Translations under genes and position numbers: made by a program
Assembly (NCBI GenBank): GCA_964036045.1
Contig: OZ038379.1
Coordinates: 186,272,495-186,336,494, forward strand
Source: Eutreptiella sp. 'Long Island Sound 2002'
Lineage: Eukaryota > Euglenozoa > Euglenophyceae > Eutreptiales > Eutreptiaceae
Reading direction: 5' to 3'
Length of the DNA stretch: 64,000 nucleotides
Notes under the pieces: generated by a model
The model's database searches: none
Told to the model about the DNA's origin: nothing
The model's input: the letters and a program-made list of their open reading frames with translations, nothing else
In this document: positions 40,293 through 53,800 of the stretch, in pieces
Layout: each line of letters opens with the position of its first letter
Numbering within the stretch: the stretch's first letter is position 1

Positions 40293-42723
40293 CTCCCCCC
40301 GTGCCCTCAAAACACATTTCACACAATGCCAACACCTCAAACCCCCGTTTCAACTCCCCCCATGCCCTCAAAACACATTTCACCCAATGCCAACACCTCA
40401 AACCCCCTTTTCAACTCACCCCATGCCCTCAAAACACATTTCACACAGTGCCAACACCTCAAACCCCCTTTTCAACTGCCCCCATGCCCTCAAAACATAT
40501 TTCACACAGTGCCAACACCTCAAACCCCCTTTTCAACTGCCCCCATGCGCTCAAAACACATTTCACACAGTGCCAACACCTCAAACCCCCTTTTCAACTC
40601 CCCGCATGCCCTCAAAACACATTTCACCCAATGCCAACACCTCAAACCCCCTTTTCAACTGCCCCCATGCCCTCAAAACACATTTCACCCAATGCCCACA
40701 CCTCAAACCCCCTTTTCAACTCACCCCATGCCCTCAAAACATATTTCACCCAGTGCCAACACCTCAATCCCCCGTTTCAACTGCCCCCGTGCGCTCAAAA
40801 CACATTTCACACAGTGCCAACACCTCAAACCCCCTTTTCAACTGCCCCCATGCCCTCAAAACACATTTCACCCAATGCCCACACCTCAAACCCCCTTTTC
40901 AACTCACCCCATGCCCTCAAAACACATTTCACACAGTGCCAACACCTCAAACCCCCTTTTCAACCCCCCCCATGCCCTCAAAACACATTTCACACAGTGC
41001 CAACACCTCAAACCCCCTTTTCAACTGCCCCCATGCCCTCAAAACATATTTCACCCAGTGCCAACACCTCAAACTCCCTTTTCAACTGCCCCCATGCCCT
41101 CAAAACATATTTCACACAGTGCCAACACCTCACACCCCCTTATCAACTCCCCCCATGCCCTCAAAACACATTTCACACAATGCCAACACCTCAAACCCCC
41201 TTTCAACTCACCCCATGCCCTCAAAACATATTTCACCCAGTGCCAACACCTCAAACCCCCTTTTCAACTGCCCCCATGCCCTCAAAACACATTTCACCCA
41301 GTGCCAACACCTCAAACCCCCTTTTCTACTACCCCCATGCCCTCAAAACATATTTCACCCAATGCCAACACCTCCAACCCCCTTTTCAACTGCCCCCATG
41401 CCCTCAAAACATATTTCACACAGTGCCAACACCTCAAACCCCCTTTTCAACTGCCCCCATGCCCTCAAAACACATTTCACCCAATGCCAACACCTCAAAC
41501 CCCCTTTTCAACTGCCCCCATGCCCTCAAAACATATTTCACCCAGTGCCAACACCTCAAACCCCCTTTTCAACTGCCCCCATGCCCTCAAAACACATTTC
41601 ACACAATGCCAACACCTCAAACCCCCGTTTCAACTGCCCCCATGCCCTGAAAACGTATTTCACACAGTGCAAACACCTCAAACCCCCTTTTCAACTGCCC
41701 CCATGCCGCCAAAACGTATTTCACCCAGTGCCAACACCTCAAACCCCCTTTTCAACTGCCCCCATGCCCTCAAAACATATTTCACCCAATGCCAACACCT
41801 CAAACCCCCTTTTCAAATGCCCCCATGCCCTCAAAACATATTTCACACAGTGCCAACACCTCACACCCACTTTTCAACTCCCCCCATGCCCTCAAAACAC
41901 ATTTCACCCAGTGCCAACATCTCACACCCCGTTTTCAACTGCCCCCATGCCCTCAAAACACATTTCACCTAATGCCAACACCTCAAACCCCCTTTTCAAC
42001 TCACCCCATGCCCTCAAAACACATTTCACCCAGTGCCAACACCTCAAACCCCCTTTTCAACTCCCCCCGTGCCCTCAAAACACATTTCACACAATGCCAA
42101 CACCTCAAACCCCCGTTTCAACTGCCCCCATGCCCTCAAAACACATTTCACACAGTGCCAACACCTCAAACCCCCTTTTCAACTCACCCCATGCCCTCAA
42201 AACACATTTCACACAGTGCCAACACGTCAAACCCCCTTTTCAACTGCCCCCATGGCCTCAAAACATATTTCACACAGTGCCAACACCTCAAACCCCCTTT
42301 TCAACTGCCCCCATGCGCTCAAAACACATTTCACACAGTGCCAACACCTCAAACCCCCTTTTCAACTCCCCCCATGCCCTCAAAACACATTTCACCCAGT
42401 GCCAACACCTCAAACCCCCTTTTCAACTCACCCCATGCCATCAAAACACATTTCACCCAATGCCCACACCTCAAACCCCCTTTTCAACTCACCCCATGCC
42501 CTCAAAACAGATTTCACCCAGTGCCAACACCTCAATCCCCCGTTTCAACTGCCCCCATGCGCTCAAAACACATTTCACACAGTGCCAACACCTCAAACCC
42601 CCTTTTCAACTGCCCCCATGCCCTCAAAACACATTTCACCCAATGCCCACACCTCAAACCCCCTTTTCAACTCACCCCATGCCCTCAAAACATATTTCAC
42701 ACAGTGCCAACACCTCAAACCCC
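40293..42723 (+). repeat. Copy of the 31,460-33,890 block
   Basis: This matches the upstream block at 8,833 bp. It carries CAAACTCCC near 41,071 and CACACCCACTTTTC near 41,870 as apparently private changes. Its right part overlaps the block shared with 28,305-29,878, so this region is a mosaic of at least two HOR lineages. Confidence 0.85.
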
Positions 42724-43226
42724 CTTTTCAACTCCCCCCATGCCCTCAAAACACATTTCACACAGTGCCAACACCTCAAACCCGCTTTTCAACTCCCCCC
42801 ATGCCCTCAAAACACATTTCACACAGTGCCAACACCTCAAACCCCCTTTTCAACTGCCCTCATGCCCTCAAAACACATTTCGCCCAATGGCAACACCTCA
42901 AACCCCCTTTTCAACTACCCCCATGCCCTCAAAACACATTTCACACAATGCCAACACCTCAAACCCCCGTTTCAACTTCCCCCATGCCCTCAAAACACAT
43001 TTCACACAGTGCCAACACCTCAAACCCCCGTTTCAACTCACCCCATGCCCTCAAAACATATTTCACACAGTGCCAACACCTCAAACCCCCTTTTCAACTG
43101 CCCCCATGCCCTCAAAACATATTTCACACACTGCCAACACCTCAAACCCCCTTTTCAACTGCCCCCATGCGCTCAAAACACATTTCACACAGTGCCAACA
43201 CCTCAAACCCCCTTTTCAACTCCCCC
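41653..43226 (+). repeat. Copy of the 28,305-29,878 block
   Basis: This is the downstream partner at 13,348 bp, including CACACACTGCC near 43,118 and TTTCGCCCAATGGC near 42,880. It is the last clear Domain II HOR copy before variants of the Domain I type return near 43.9 kb. Confidence 0.83.
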
Positions 43227-43849
43227 CATGCCCTCAAAACATATTTCACACAGTGCCAACATCTCAAACCCCCTTTTCAACCGCCCCCATGCCCTGAAAA
43301 CACATTTCACCCAATGCCAACACCTCAAACCCCCTTTTCAACTCACCCCATGCCCTCAAAACAGATTTCACCCAGTGCCAACACCTCAAACCCCCTTTTC
43401 AACTGCCCCCATGCCCTCAAAACACATTTCACACAATGCCAACACCTCAAACCCCCGTTTCAACTGCCCCCATGCCCTGAAAACACATTTCACACAGTGC
43501 CAACACCTCAAACCCCCTTTTCAACTCACCCCATGCCCTCAAAACACATTTCACACGGTGCCAAAACCTCAAACCCCCTTTTCAACTCCCCCCATGCCCT
43601 CAAAACATATTTCGGCCTGTGCCAACACCTCAAACCCCCTTTTCAACTGCCCCCATGCCATCAAAACACATTTCGCCCAATGGCAACACCTCAAACCCCC
43701 TTTTCAACTCACCCCATGCCCTCAAAACACATTTCACCCAATGCCAACACCTCAAACCCCCTTTTCAACTGCCCCCATGCCCTCAAAACACATTTCACAC
43801 AGTGCAAACACCTCAAACCCCCTTTTCAACTCCCCCCATGCCCTGGAGA

Positions 43850-46800
43850 CATATTTCACACAATGCCAACACCTCAAACCCCCGTTTCAACTGCCCCCAT
43901 GCCTTGAAAACACATTTCACCCACCAATGCCAACACCTCACACCCCCTTTTCAACTCACCCCATGCCCTCAAAACACATTTCACACAGTGCCAACACCAC
44001 ACCCCCCCTTTTCGATTGCCCCCATGCCCTCAAAACATATTTCACCCAGTGCCAACACCTCAAACCCCCTTTTCAACTGCCCCCATGCGCTCAAAGCACA
44101 TTTCACACAGTGCCAACACCTCAAACCCCCTTTCAACTGCCCCCATGCCCTCAAAACATATTTCACACAGTGCAAACACCTCAAACCCCCTTTTCAACTG
44201 CCCCCATGCCGCCAAAACATATTTCACCCAATGCCAACACCTCAAACCCCCGTTTCAACTGCCCCCATGCCCTCAAAACATATTTCACCCAATGCCAACA
44301 CCTCAAACCCCCTTTTCAACTGCCCCCATGCCCTCAAAACACATTTCACACAATGCCAACACCTCAAACCCCCGTTTCAACTGCCCCCATGCCCTGAAAA
44401 CATATTTCACCCACCAATGCCAACACCTCAAACCCCCTTTTCAACTCGGCCCATGCCCTCAAAACACATTTCACACAGTGCCAACACCTCAAACCCCCTT
44501 TTCAACTGCCCCCATGCCCGCAAAACATATTTCAACCAGTGCCAACACCTCAAACCCCCTTTTCTACTGCACCCATGCCGCCAAAACATATTTCACCCAG
44601 TGCCAACACCTCCAACCCCCTTTTCAACTGCCCCCATGCCCTCAAAACATATTTCACACAGTGCCAACACCTCAAACCCGCTTTTCAACTGCCCCCATGC
44701 CCTCGAGACATATTTCACCCAGTGCCAACACCTCAAACCCCCTTTTCAACTGCCCCCATGCCCTCAAAACACATTTCACCCAATGCCAACACCTCAAACC
44801 CCCTTTTCAACTGCCCCCATGCCCTCAAAACACATTTCACACAATGCCAACACCTCAAAGCCCCGTTTCAACTGCCCCCATGCCCTCAAAACACATTTCA
44901 CCCACCACTGCCAACACCTCAAACCCCCTTTTCAACTCACCCCATGCCCTCAAAACACATTTCACACAGTGCCAACACCACATCCCCCCTTTTCAACTGC
45001 CCCCATGCCCTCAAAACATATTTCACCCAGTGCCAACACCTCAAACCCCCGTTTCAACTGCCCCCATGCCCTCAAAGCACATTTCACCCAATGCCAAAAC
45101 GTCAAACCCCCTTTTCAACTGCCCCCATGCCCTCAAAACGTATTTCACACCGTGCAAACACCTCAAACCCCCGTTTCAACTGCCCCCATGCCGCCAAAAC
45201 ATATTTCACCCAGTGCCAACACCTCCAACCCCCTTTTCAACTGCCCCCATGCCCTCAAAACATATTTCACCCAATGCCAACACCTAAAACCCCCTTTTCA
45301 ACTGCCCCCATGCCCTCAAAACATATTTCACACAGTGCCAACACCTCACACCCCCTTTTCAACTGACCCCATGCCCTCAAAACACATTTCACACAGTGCC
45401 AACACCTCAAACCCCCTTTTCAACTCCCCCCATGCCCTCAAAACACATTTCACACAGTGCCAAGACCTCAAACCCCCTTTTCAATTGCCCCCATGCCCTC
45501 AAAACACATTTCACCCAATGCCAACACCTCAAACCCCCTTTTCAACTCACCCCATGCCCTCAAAACACATTTCACCCAGTGCCAACACCTCAAACCCCCT
45601 TTTCAACTGCCCCCATGCCCTCAAAACATATTTCACACAATGCCAACACCTCAAACCCCCTTTTCAACTGCCCCCATGCCCTCAAAACACATTTCACCCA
45701 ATGCCAACACCTCAAACCCCCTTTTCAACTCACCCCATGCCCTCAAAACATATTTCACCCAGTGCCAACACCTCAAACCCCCTTTTCAACTGCCCCCATG
45801 CCCTCAAAACACATTTCACACAATGCCAACACCTCAAACCCCCGTTTCAACTGCCCCCATGCCCTCAAAACACATTTCACCCACCAGTGCCAACACCTCA
45901 AACCCCCTTTTCAACTCACCCCATGCCCTCAAAACACATTTCACACAGTGCCAACACCTCCAACCCCCTTTTCAACTGCCCCCATGCCCTCAAAACATAT
46001 TTCACACAGTGCCAACACCTCAAACCCCCTTTTCAAGTCACCCCATGCCCTCAAAACATATTTCACCCAGTGCAAACACCTCAAACCCCCTTTTCAACTG
46101 CCCCCATGCCCTCAAAACACATTTCACACAATGCCAACACCTCAAACCCCCTTTTCAACTGCCCCCATGCCCTGAAAACACATTTCGCCCACCGGTGCCA
46201 ACACCTCAAACCCCCTTTTCAACTCACCCCACGCCCTCAAAACACATTTCACCCAATGCCAACACCTCAGACCCCCTTTTCAACTGCCCCCATGCCCTCA
46301 AAACATATTTCACCCAATGCCAACACCTCAAACCCCCTTTTCAACTGCCCCCATGCCCTCAAAACATATTTCACACAGTGCCAACACCTCAAACCCCCTT
46401 TTCAACTGACCCCATGCCCTCAAAACACATTTCACCCAATGCCAACACCTCAAACCCCCTTTTCAACTCACCCCATGCCCTCAAAACACATTTCACCCAA
46501 TGCCAACACCTCAAACCCCCTTTTCAACTGCCCCCATGCCCTCAAAACACATTTCACCCAATGCCAAAACGTCAAACCCCCTTTTCAGCTGCCCCCATGC
46601 CCTCAAAACATATTTCACCCAGTGCAAACACCTCAAACCCCCTTTTCAACTGCCCCCATGCCCTCAAAACACATTTCACCCAGTGCAAACACCTCAAACC
46701 CCCTTTTCAACTGCCCCCATGCCCTCAAAACACATTTCACACAATGCCAACACCTCAAACCCCCTTTTCAACTGCCCCCATGCCCTGAAAACACATTTCG

Positions 46801-49800
46801 CCCACCGGTGCCAACACCTCAAACCCCCTTTTCAACTCACCCCATGCCCTCAAAACACATTTCACCCAATGCCAACACCTCAAACCCCCTTTTCAACTGC
46901 CCCCATGCCCTCAAAACATATTTCACCCAGTGCCAACACCTCAAACCCCCTTTTCAACTGCCCCCATGCCCTCAAAACACATTTCACACAATGCCAACAC
47001 CTCAAACCACCGTTTCAACTGCCCCCATGCCCTCAAAACACATTTCACACAGTGCCAACACCTCAAACCCCCTTTTCAACTCACCCCATGCCCTCAAAAC
47101 ACATTTCACACAGTGCCAACACCTCCAACCCCCTTTTCAACTGCCCCCATGCCCTCAAAACATATTTCACACAGTGCCAACACCTCAAACCCCCTTTTCA
47201 AGTCACCCCATGCCCTCAAAACACATTTCACACAATGCCAACACCTCAAACCCCCTTTTCAACTGCCCCCATGCCCTCAAAACATATTTCACACAGTGCC
47301 AACACCTCAAACCCCCTTTTCAACTCCCCCCATGCCCTCAAAACACATTTCACCCAATGCCAACACCTCAAACCCCCTTTTCAACCGCCCCCATGCCCTC
47401 AAAACATATTTCACCCAATGCCAACACCTCAAACCCCCTTTTCAACTGCCCCCATGCCCTCAAAACACATTTCATCCAATGCCAACACCTCAAACCCCCT
47501 TTTCAACTCACCCCATGCCCTCAAAACATATGTCACACAGTGCCAACACCTCAAACCCCCTTTTCAACTCATCCCACGCCCTGAAAACACATTTCACACG
47601 GTGCCAACACCTCAAACCCCCTTTTCAACTGCCCCCATGCCCTCAAAACATATTTCACCCAGTGCCAACACCTCAAACCCCCTTTTCAACTGCCCCCATG
47701 CCCTCAAAACACATTTCGCCCAATGCCAACACCTCAAACCCCCTTTTCAACTCACTCCATGCCCTCAAAACATATTTCGGCCAGTGCCAACACCTCAAAC
47801 CCCCTTTTCAACTGCCCCCATGCCCTCAAAACATATTTCACACAGCGCCAACACCACACCCCCCCTTTTCAACTGCCCCCATGCCCTCAAAACATATCTC
47901 ACCCAGTGCCAACACCTCAAACCCCCTTTTCAACTGCCCCCATGCGCTAAAAGCACATTTCACCCAATGCCAACACCTCAAACCCCCTTTTCAACTGCCC
48001 CCATGCCCTCAAAACATATTTCACACAGTGCAAACACCTCAAACCCCCGTCTCAACTGCCAGCATGCCGCCAAAACATATTTCACCCAGTGCCAACACCT
48101 CAAACCCCCTTTTCAACTGCCCCCATGCCCTCAAAACATATTTTACCCACCAATGCCAACATCTCGAACCCCCTTTTCAACTCACCCCATGCCCTCAAAA
48201 CACATTTCACACAATGCCAACACCACCCCCCCCCTTTTCAACTGCCCCCATGCCCTCAAAACATATTTCACCCAGTGCCAACACCTCAAACCCCCTTTTC
48301 AACTGCCCCCATGCCCTCAAAACATATTTCACACAGTGCAAACACCTCAAACCCCCGTCTCAACTGCCCCCATGCCGCCAAAACATATTTCACCCAGTGC
48401 CAACACCTCAAACCCCCTTTTCAACTGCCCCCGTGCCCTCAAAACATATTTCACCCAGTGCCAACACCACAAACCCCCTTTTCAACTGCCCCCATGCCCT
48501 CAAAACATACTTCGGCCAGTGCCAACACCTCAAACCCCCTTTTCAACTCACTCCATGCCCTCAAAACATATTTCACCCAGTGCCAACACCTCAAACCCCC
48601 GTCTCAACTGCCCCCATGCCCTCAAAACATATTTCACACAGCGCCAACACCACACCCCCCCTTTTCAACTGCCCCCATGCCCTCAAAACATATCTCACCC
48701 AGTGCCCACACCTCAAACCCCCCTTTCAAGAGCCCCCATGCGCTAAAAGCACATTTCACCCAATGCCAACACCTCAAACCCCCTTTTCAACTGCCCCCAT
48801 GCCCTCAAAACATATTTCACACAGTGCAAACACCTCAAACCCCCGTCTCAACTGCCCACATGCCGCCAAAACATATTTCACCCAGTGCCAACACCTCAAA
48901 CCCCCTTTTCAACTGCCCCCATGCCCTCAAAACATATTTCACCCACCAATACAAACACCTCGAACCCCCTTTTCAACTCACCCCATGCCCTCAAAACACA
49001 TTTCACACAGTGCCAACACCACACCCCCCCTTTTCAACTGCCCCCATGCCCTCAAAACATATTTCACCCAGTGCCAACACCTCAAACCCCCTTTTCAACT
49101 GCCCCCATGCCCTCAAAGCACATTTCACCCAATGCCAACACCTCAAACCCCCTTTTCAACTGCCCCCATGCCCTCAAAACATATTTCACCCGGTGCCAAC
49201 ACCTCAAACCCCCTTTTCAACTGCCCCCATGCGCTCAAAGTACATTTCACCCAATGCCAACACCTCAAACCCCCTTTTCAACTGCCCCCATGCCCTCAAA
49301 ACATATTTCACACAGTGCCAACACCTCAAACCCCCTTTTCAACTGCCCCCATGCCCTCAAAACATATTTCACACAGTGCCAACACCTCACACCCCCTTTT
49401 CAACTCCCCCCATGCCCTCAAAACACATTTCACACAGTGCCAACACCTCAAACCCCCTTTTCAACTGCCCCCATGCCCTCAAAACACATTTCACCCAATG
49501 CCAACACCTCAAACCCCCTTTTCAACTGCCCCCATGCCCTCAAAACACATTTCACCCAATGCCAACACCTCAAACCCCCGTTTCAACTGCCCCCATGCCC
49601 TGAAAAACACATTTCACCCACCAATGCCAACACCTCAAACCCCTTTTCAACTCACCCCATGCCCTCAAAACACATTTCACACACTGCCAACAGCTCAAAC
49701 CCCCTTTTCAACTCACCCCATGCCCTCAAAACACATTTCACACAGTGCCAACACCTCAAACCCCCTTTTCAACTGCCCCCATGCCCTCAAAACATATTTC

Positions 49801-50400
49801 ACCCAGTGCCAACAGCTCAAGGCCCCTTTTCAACTGCCCCCATGGCCTCAAAACATATTTCACCCAATGCCAACACCTCAAACCCCCTTTCAGCTGGCCC
49901 CATGCCCTCAAAACATATTTCACACAGTGCCAACACCTCAAACCCCCTTTTCAACTGCCCCCATGCCGTGAAAACACATTTCACACAGTGCCAACACCTC
50001 AAACCCCCTTTTCAAGTGCCCCCATGCCGGCAAAACACATGTCACCCAATGCCAACACCTCAAACCCCCTTTTCAACTCACCCCATGCCCTCAAAACACA
50101 TTTCACACAGTGCCAACACCTCAAACCCCCTTTTCAACTGCCCCCATGCCCTCAAAACATATTTGGCCCAGTGCCAAGACCTCAAACCCCCTTTTCAACT
50201 GCCCCCATGCCCTCAAAACACATTTCACACGGTGCCAACACCTCAAACCCCCTTTTCAACTGCCCCCATGCCCTCAAAACACATTTCACCCAATGCCAAC
50301 ACCTCACACCCCCTTTTCAACTCCCCCCATGCCCTCAAAACATATTTCACCCAATGCCAACACCTCAAACCCCCTTTTCAACTGACCCCATGCCCTCAAA
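43850..50400 (+). repeat. Domain III: heterogeneous array resembling Domain I
   Basis: 64-bp monomers return (near 43,910, 44,400, 44,890, 45,880, 46,180, 46,790, 48,140, 48,950 and 49,610), with CACCACACCCCCCC monomers and one CTCGAG at 44,702. Private variants include CACCGGTGCC after TTTCGCC (46,185 and 46,800), AAAACATATCTCACC (47,893 and 48,687) and a 1-bp gain CCCTGAAAAACAC near 49,602. No regular HOR spans it, and no gene or unique DNA is present. Confidence 0.7.
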
Positions 50401-50890
50401 ACATATTTCACACAGTGCCAACACCTCAAACCCCCTTTTCAACTCACCCCATGCCCTCCAAACACATTTCACACAGTGCCAACACCTCAAACCCCCTTTT
50501 CAACTGCCCCCATGCCCTCAAAACATATTTCACACAGTGCCAACACCTCAAACCCCCTTTTAACTGCCCCCATGCCCTCGAGACATATTTCACCCAGTGC
50601 CAACACCTCAAACCCCCTTTTCAACTGCCCCCATGCCCTCAAAACACATTTCGCCCAATGCCAACACCTCAAACCCCCTTTTCAACTGCCCCCATGCCCT
50701 CAAAACACATTTCACCCAATGCCAACACCTCAAACCCCCTTTTCAACTGCCCCCATGCCCTCAAAACATATTTCGGCCAGTGCCAACACCTCAAACCCCC
50801 TTTTCAACTGCCCCCATGCCCTCAAAACACATTTCACACAATGCCAACACCTCAAACCCCCGTTTCAACTGCCCCCATGCCCTGAAAACA
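49870..50890 (+). repeat. Distant copy of the 6,030-7,110 segment
   Basis: It contains CAGCTGGCCCC, GCCGTGAAAAC, CAAGTGCCCCC, GCCGGCAAAACACATGTCAC (50,026), TTTGGCCCAGTGCCAAGACC, CCCTCCAAAC and CTCGAG (50,577-50,582), in the same order as at 6-7 kb. Unlike that copy it has CCCCCTTTTAACTG, a 1-bp loss near 50,560. This deletion is repeated in the Domain IV HORs that follow, so this segment looks like the founder end of Domain IV. Confidence 0.85.
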
Positions 50891-53800
50891 CATTTCACCC
50901 GCCAGTGCCAACACCTCAAACCCCCTTTTCAACTCACCCCATGCCCTCAAAACACATTTCACACAGTGCCAACACCACACCCCCCCTTTTCAACTGCCCC
51001 CATGCCCTCAAAACATATTTCACCCAGTGCCAACACCTCAAACCCCCGTTTCAACTGCCCCCATGCCCTCAAAACACATTTCACGCAATGCCAACACCTC
51101 AAACCCCCTTTTCAACTGCCCCCATGCCCTCAAAACATATGTCACACAGTGCAAACACCTCAAACCCCCGTTTGAACTGCCCCCATGCCGCCAAAACACA
51201 TTTCACCCACCAGTGCCAACACCTCAAATCCCCTTTTCAACTCAGCCCATGCCCTCAAAACACATTTCACACAGTGCCAACACCTTAAACCCCCTTTTCA
51301 ACTCACCCCATGCCCTCGAGGAATATTTCACCCAGTGCCAACACCTCAAACCCCCTTTTCAACTGCCCCCATGCCCTCAAAACACATTTCACCCAATGCC
51401 AACACCTCAAACCCCCTTTTCAACTGCCCCCATGCCCTCAAAACACATTTCACCCAATGCCAACACCTCAAACCCCCTTTTCAACTCACCCCATGCCCTC
51501 AAAACACATTTCACACAGTGCCAACACCTCAAACCCCCTTTTCAACTGCCCCCATGCCCTCGAGACATATTTCACCCAGTGCCAACACCTCAAACCCCCT
51601 TTTCAACTCAGCCCATGCCCTCAAAACATATTTCACACAGTGCCAACACCTCAAACCCCCTTTTCAACTCACCCCATGCCCTCCAAACACATTTCACACA
51701 GTGCCAACACCTCAAACCCCCTTTTCAACTGCCCCCATGCCCTCAAAACACATTTCACACAGTGCCAACACCTCAAACCCCCTTTTAACTGCCCCCATGC
51801 CCTCAAAACATATTTCACCCAGTGCCAACACCTCAAACCCCCTTTTCAACTGCCCCCATGCCCTCAAAACACATTTCACCCAATGCCAACACCTCAAACC
51901 CCCTTTTCAACTGCCCCCATGCCCTCAAAACATATTTCGGCCAGTGCCAACACCTCAAACCCCCTTTTCAACTACCCCCATGCCCTCAAAACACATTTCA
52001 CACAATGCCAACACCTCAAACCCCCGTTTCAACTGCCCCCATGCCCTGAAAACACATTTCACCCACCAGTGCCAACACCTCAAACCCCCTTTTCAACTCA
52101 CCCCATGCCCTCAAAACACATTTCACACAGTGCCAACACCACACCCCCCCTTTTCAACTGCCCCCATGCCCTCAAAACATATTTCACCCAGTGCCAACAC
52201 CTCAAACCCCCGTTTCAACTGCCCCCATGCCCTCAAAGCACATTTCACGCAATGCCAACACCTCAAACCCCCTTTTCAACTGCCCCCATGCCCTCAAAAC
52301 ATATGTCACACAGTGCAAACACCTCAAACCCCCGTTTCAACTGCCCCCATGCCGCCAAAACACATTTCACCCACCAGTGCCAACACCTCAAACCCCCTTT
52401 TCAACTCACCCCATGCCCTCAAAACACATTTCACACAGTGCCAACACCTCAAACCCCCTTTTCAACTGCCCCCATGCCCTCGAGACATATTTCACACAGT
52501 GCCAACACCTCAAACCCCCTTTTCAACTGCCCCCATGCCCTCAAAACACATTTCACCCAATGCCAACACCTCAAACCCCCTTTTCAACTGCCCCCATGCC
52601 CTCAAAACACATTTCACCCAATGCCAACACCTCAAACCCCCTTTTCAACTCACCCCATGCCCTCAAAACACATTTCACACAGTGCCAACACCTCAAACCC
52701 CCTTTTCAACTGCCCCCATGCCCTCGAGACATATTTCACCCAGTGCCAACACCTCAAACCCCCTTTTCAACTGCCCCCATGCCCTCAAAACACATTTCAC
52801 CTAGTGCCAACACCTCAAACCCCCTTTTCAACTGCCCCCATGCCCTCAAAACACATTTCAGCCAATGCCAACACCTCACACCCCCTTTTCAACTGCCCCC
52901 ATGCCCTCAAAACATATTTCACACAGTGCCAACACCTCAAACCCCCTTTTCAACTGACCCCATGCCCTCAAAACACATTTCACCCAATGCCAACACCTCA
53001 AACCCCCTTTTCAACTGCCCCCATGCCCTCAAAACATATTTCACACAGTGCCAACACCTCAAACCCCCTTTTCAACTCACCCCATGCCCTCCAAACACAT
53101 TTCACACAGTGCCAACACCTCAAACCCCCTTTTCAACTGCCCCCATGCCCTCAAAACATATTTCACACAGTGCCAACACCTCAAACCCCCTTTTAACTGC
53201 CCCCATGCCCTCGAGACATATTTCACCCAGTGCCAACACCTCAAACCCCCTTTTCAACTGCCCCCATGCCCTCAAAACACATTTCGCCCAATGCCAACAC
53301 CTCAAACCCCCTTTTCAACTGCCCCCATGCCCTCAAAACACATTTCACCCAATGCCAACACCTCAAACCCCCTTTTCAACTGCCCCCATGCCCTCAAAAC
53401 ATATTTCGGCCAGTGCCAACACCTCAAACCCCCTTTTCAACTGCCCCCATGCCCTCAAAACACATTTCACACAATGCCAACACCTCAAACCCCCGTTTCA
53501 ACTGCCCCCATGCCCTGAAAACACATTTCACCCACCAGTGCCAACACCTCAAACCCCCTTTTCAACTCACCCCATGCCCTCAAAACACATTTCACACAGT
53601 GCCAACACCACACCCCCCCTTTTCAACTGCCCCCATGCCCTCAAAACATATTTCACCCAGTGCCAACACCTCAAACCCCCTTTTCAACTGACCCCATGCC
53701 CTCAAAACACATTTCACCCAATGCCAACACCTCAAACCCCCTTTTCAACTGCCCCCATGCCCTCAAAACATATTTCACACAGTGCCAACACCTCAAACCC

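Larger units (their letters stand above)
15610..43850 (+). repeat. Domain II: block dominated by a ~29-monomer (1.77-kb) higher-order repeat
   Basis: This stretch is built from re-used blocks starting with a CCCCCCGTGCCCTC monomer. These start near 18492, 19285, 21054, 24293, 25025, 26916, 28685, 31249, 33200, 34966, 35942, 37708, 40204 and 42033. Recurrent spacings are 1,769 bp (29 x 61), 1,766 bp, 1,891 bp (31 x 61), 793 bp and 732 bp. The 64-bp monomer is nearly absent after about 24 kb; I see one near 30,620. I see no CTCGAG between 15,113 and 44,702. Both boundaries are approximate. Confidence 0.75.
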
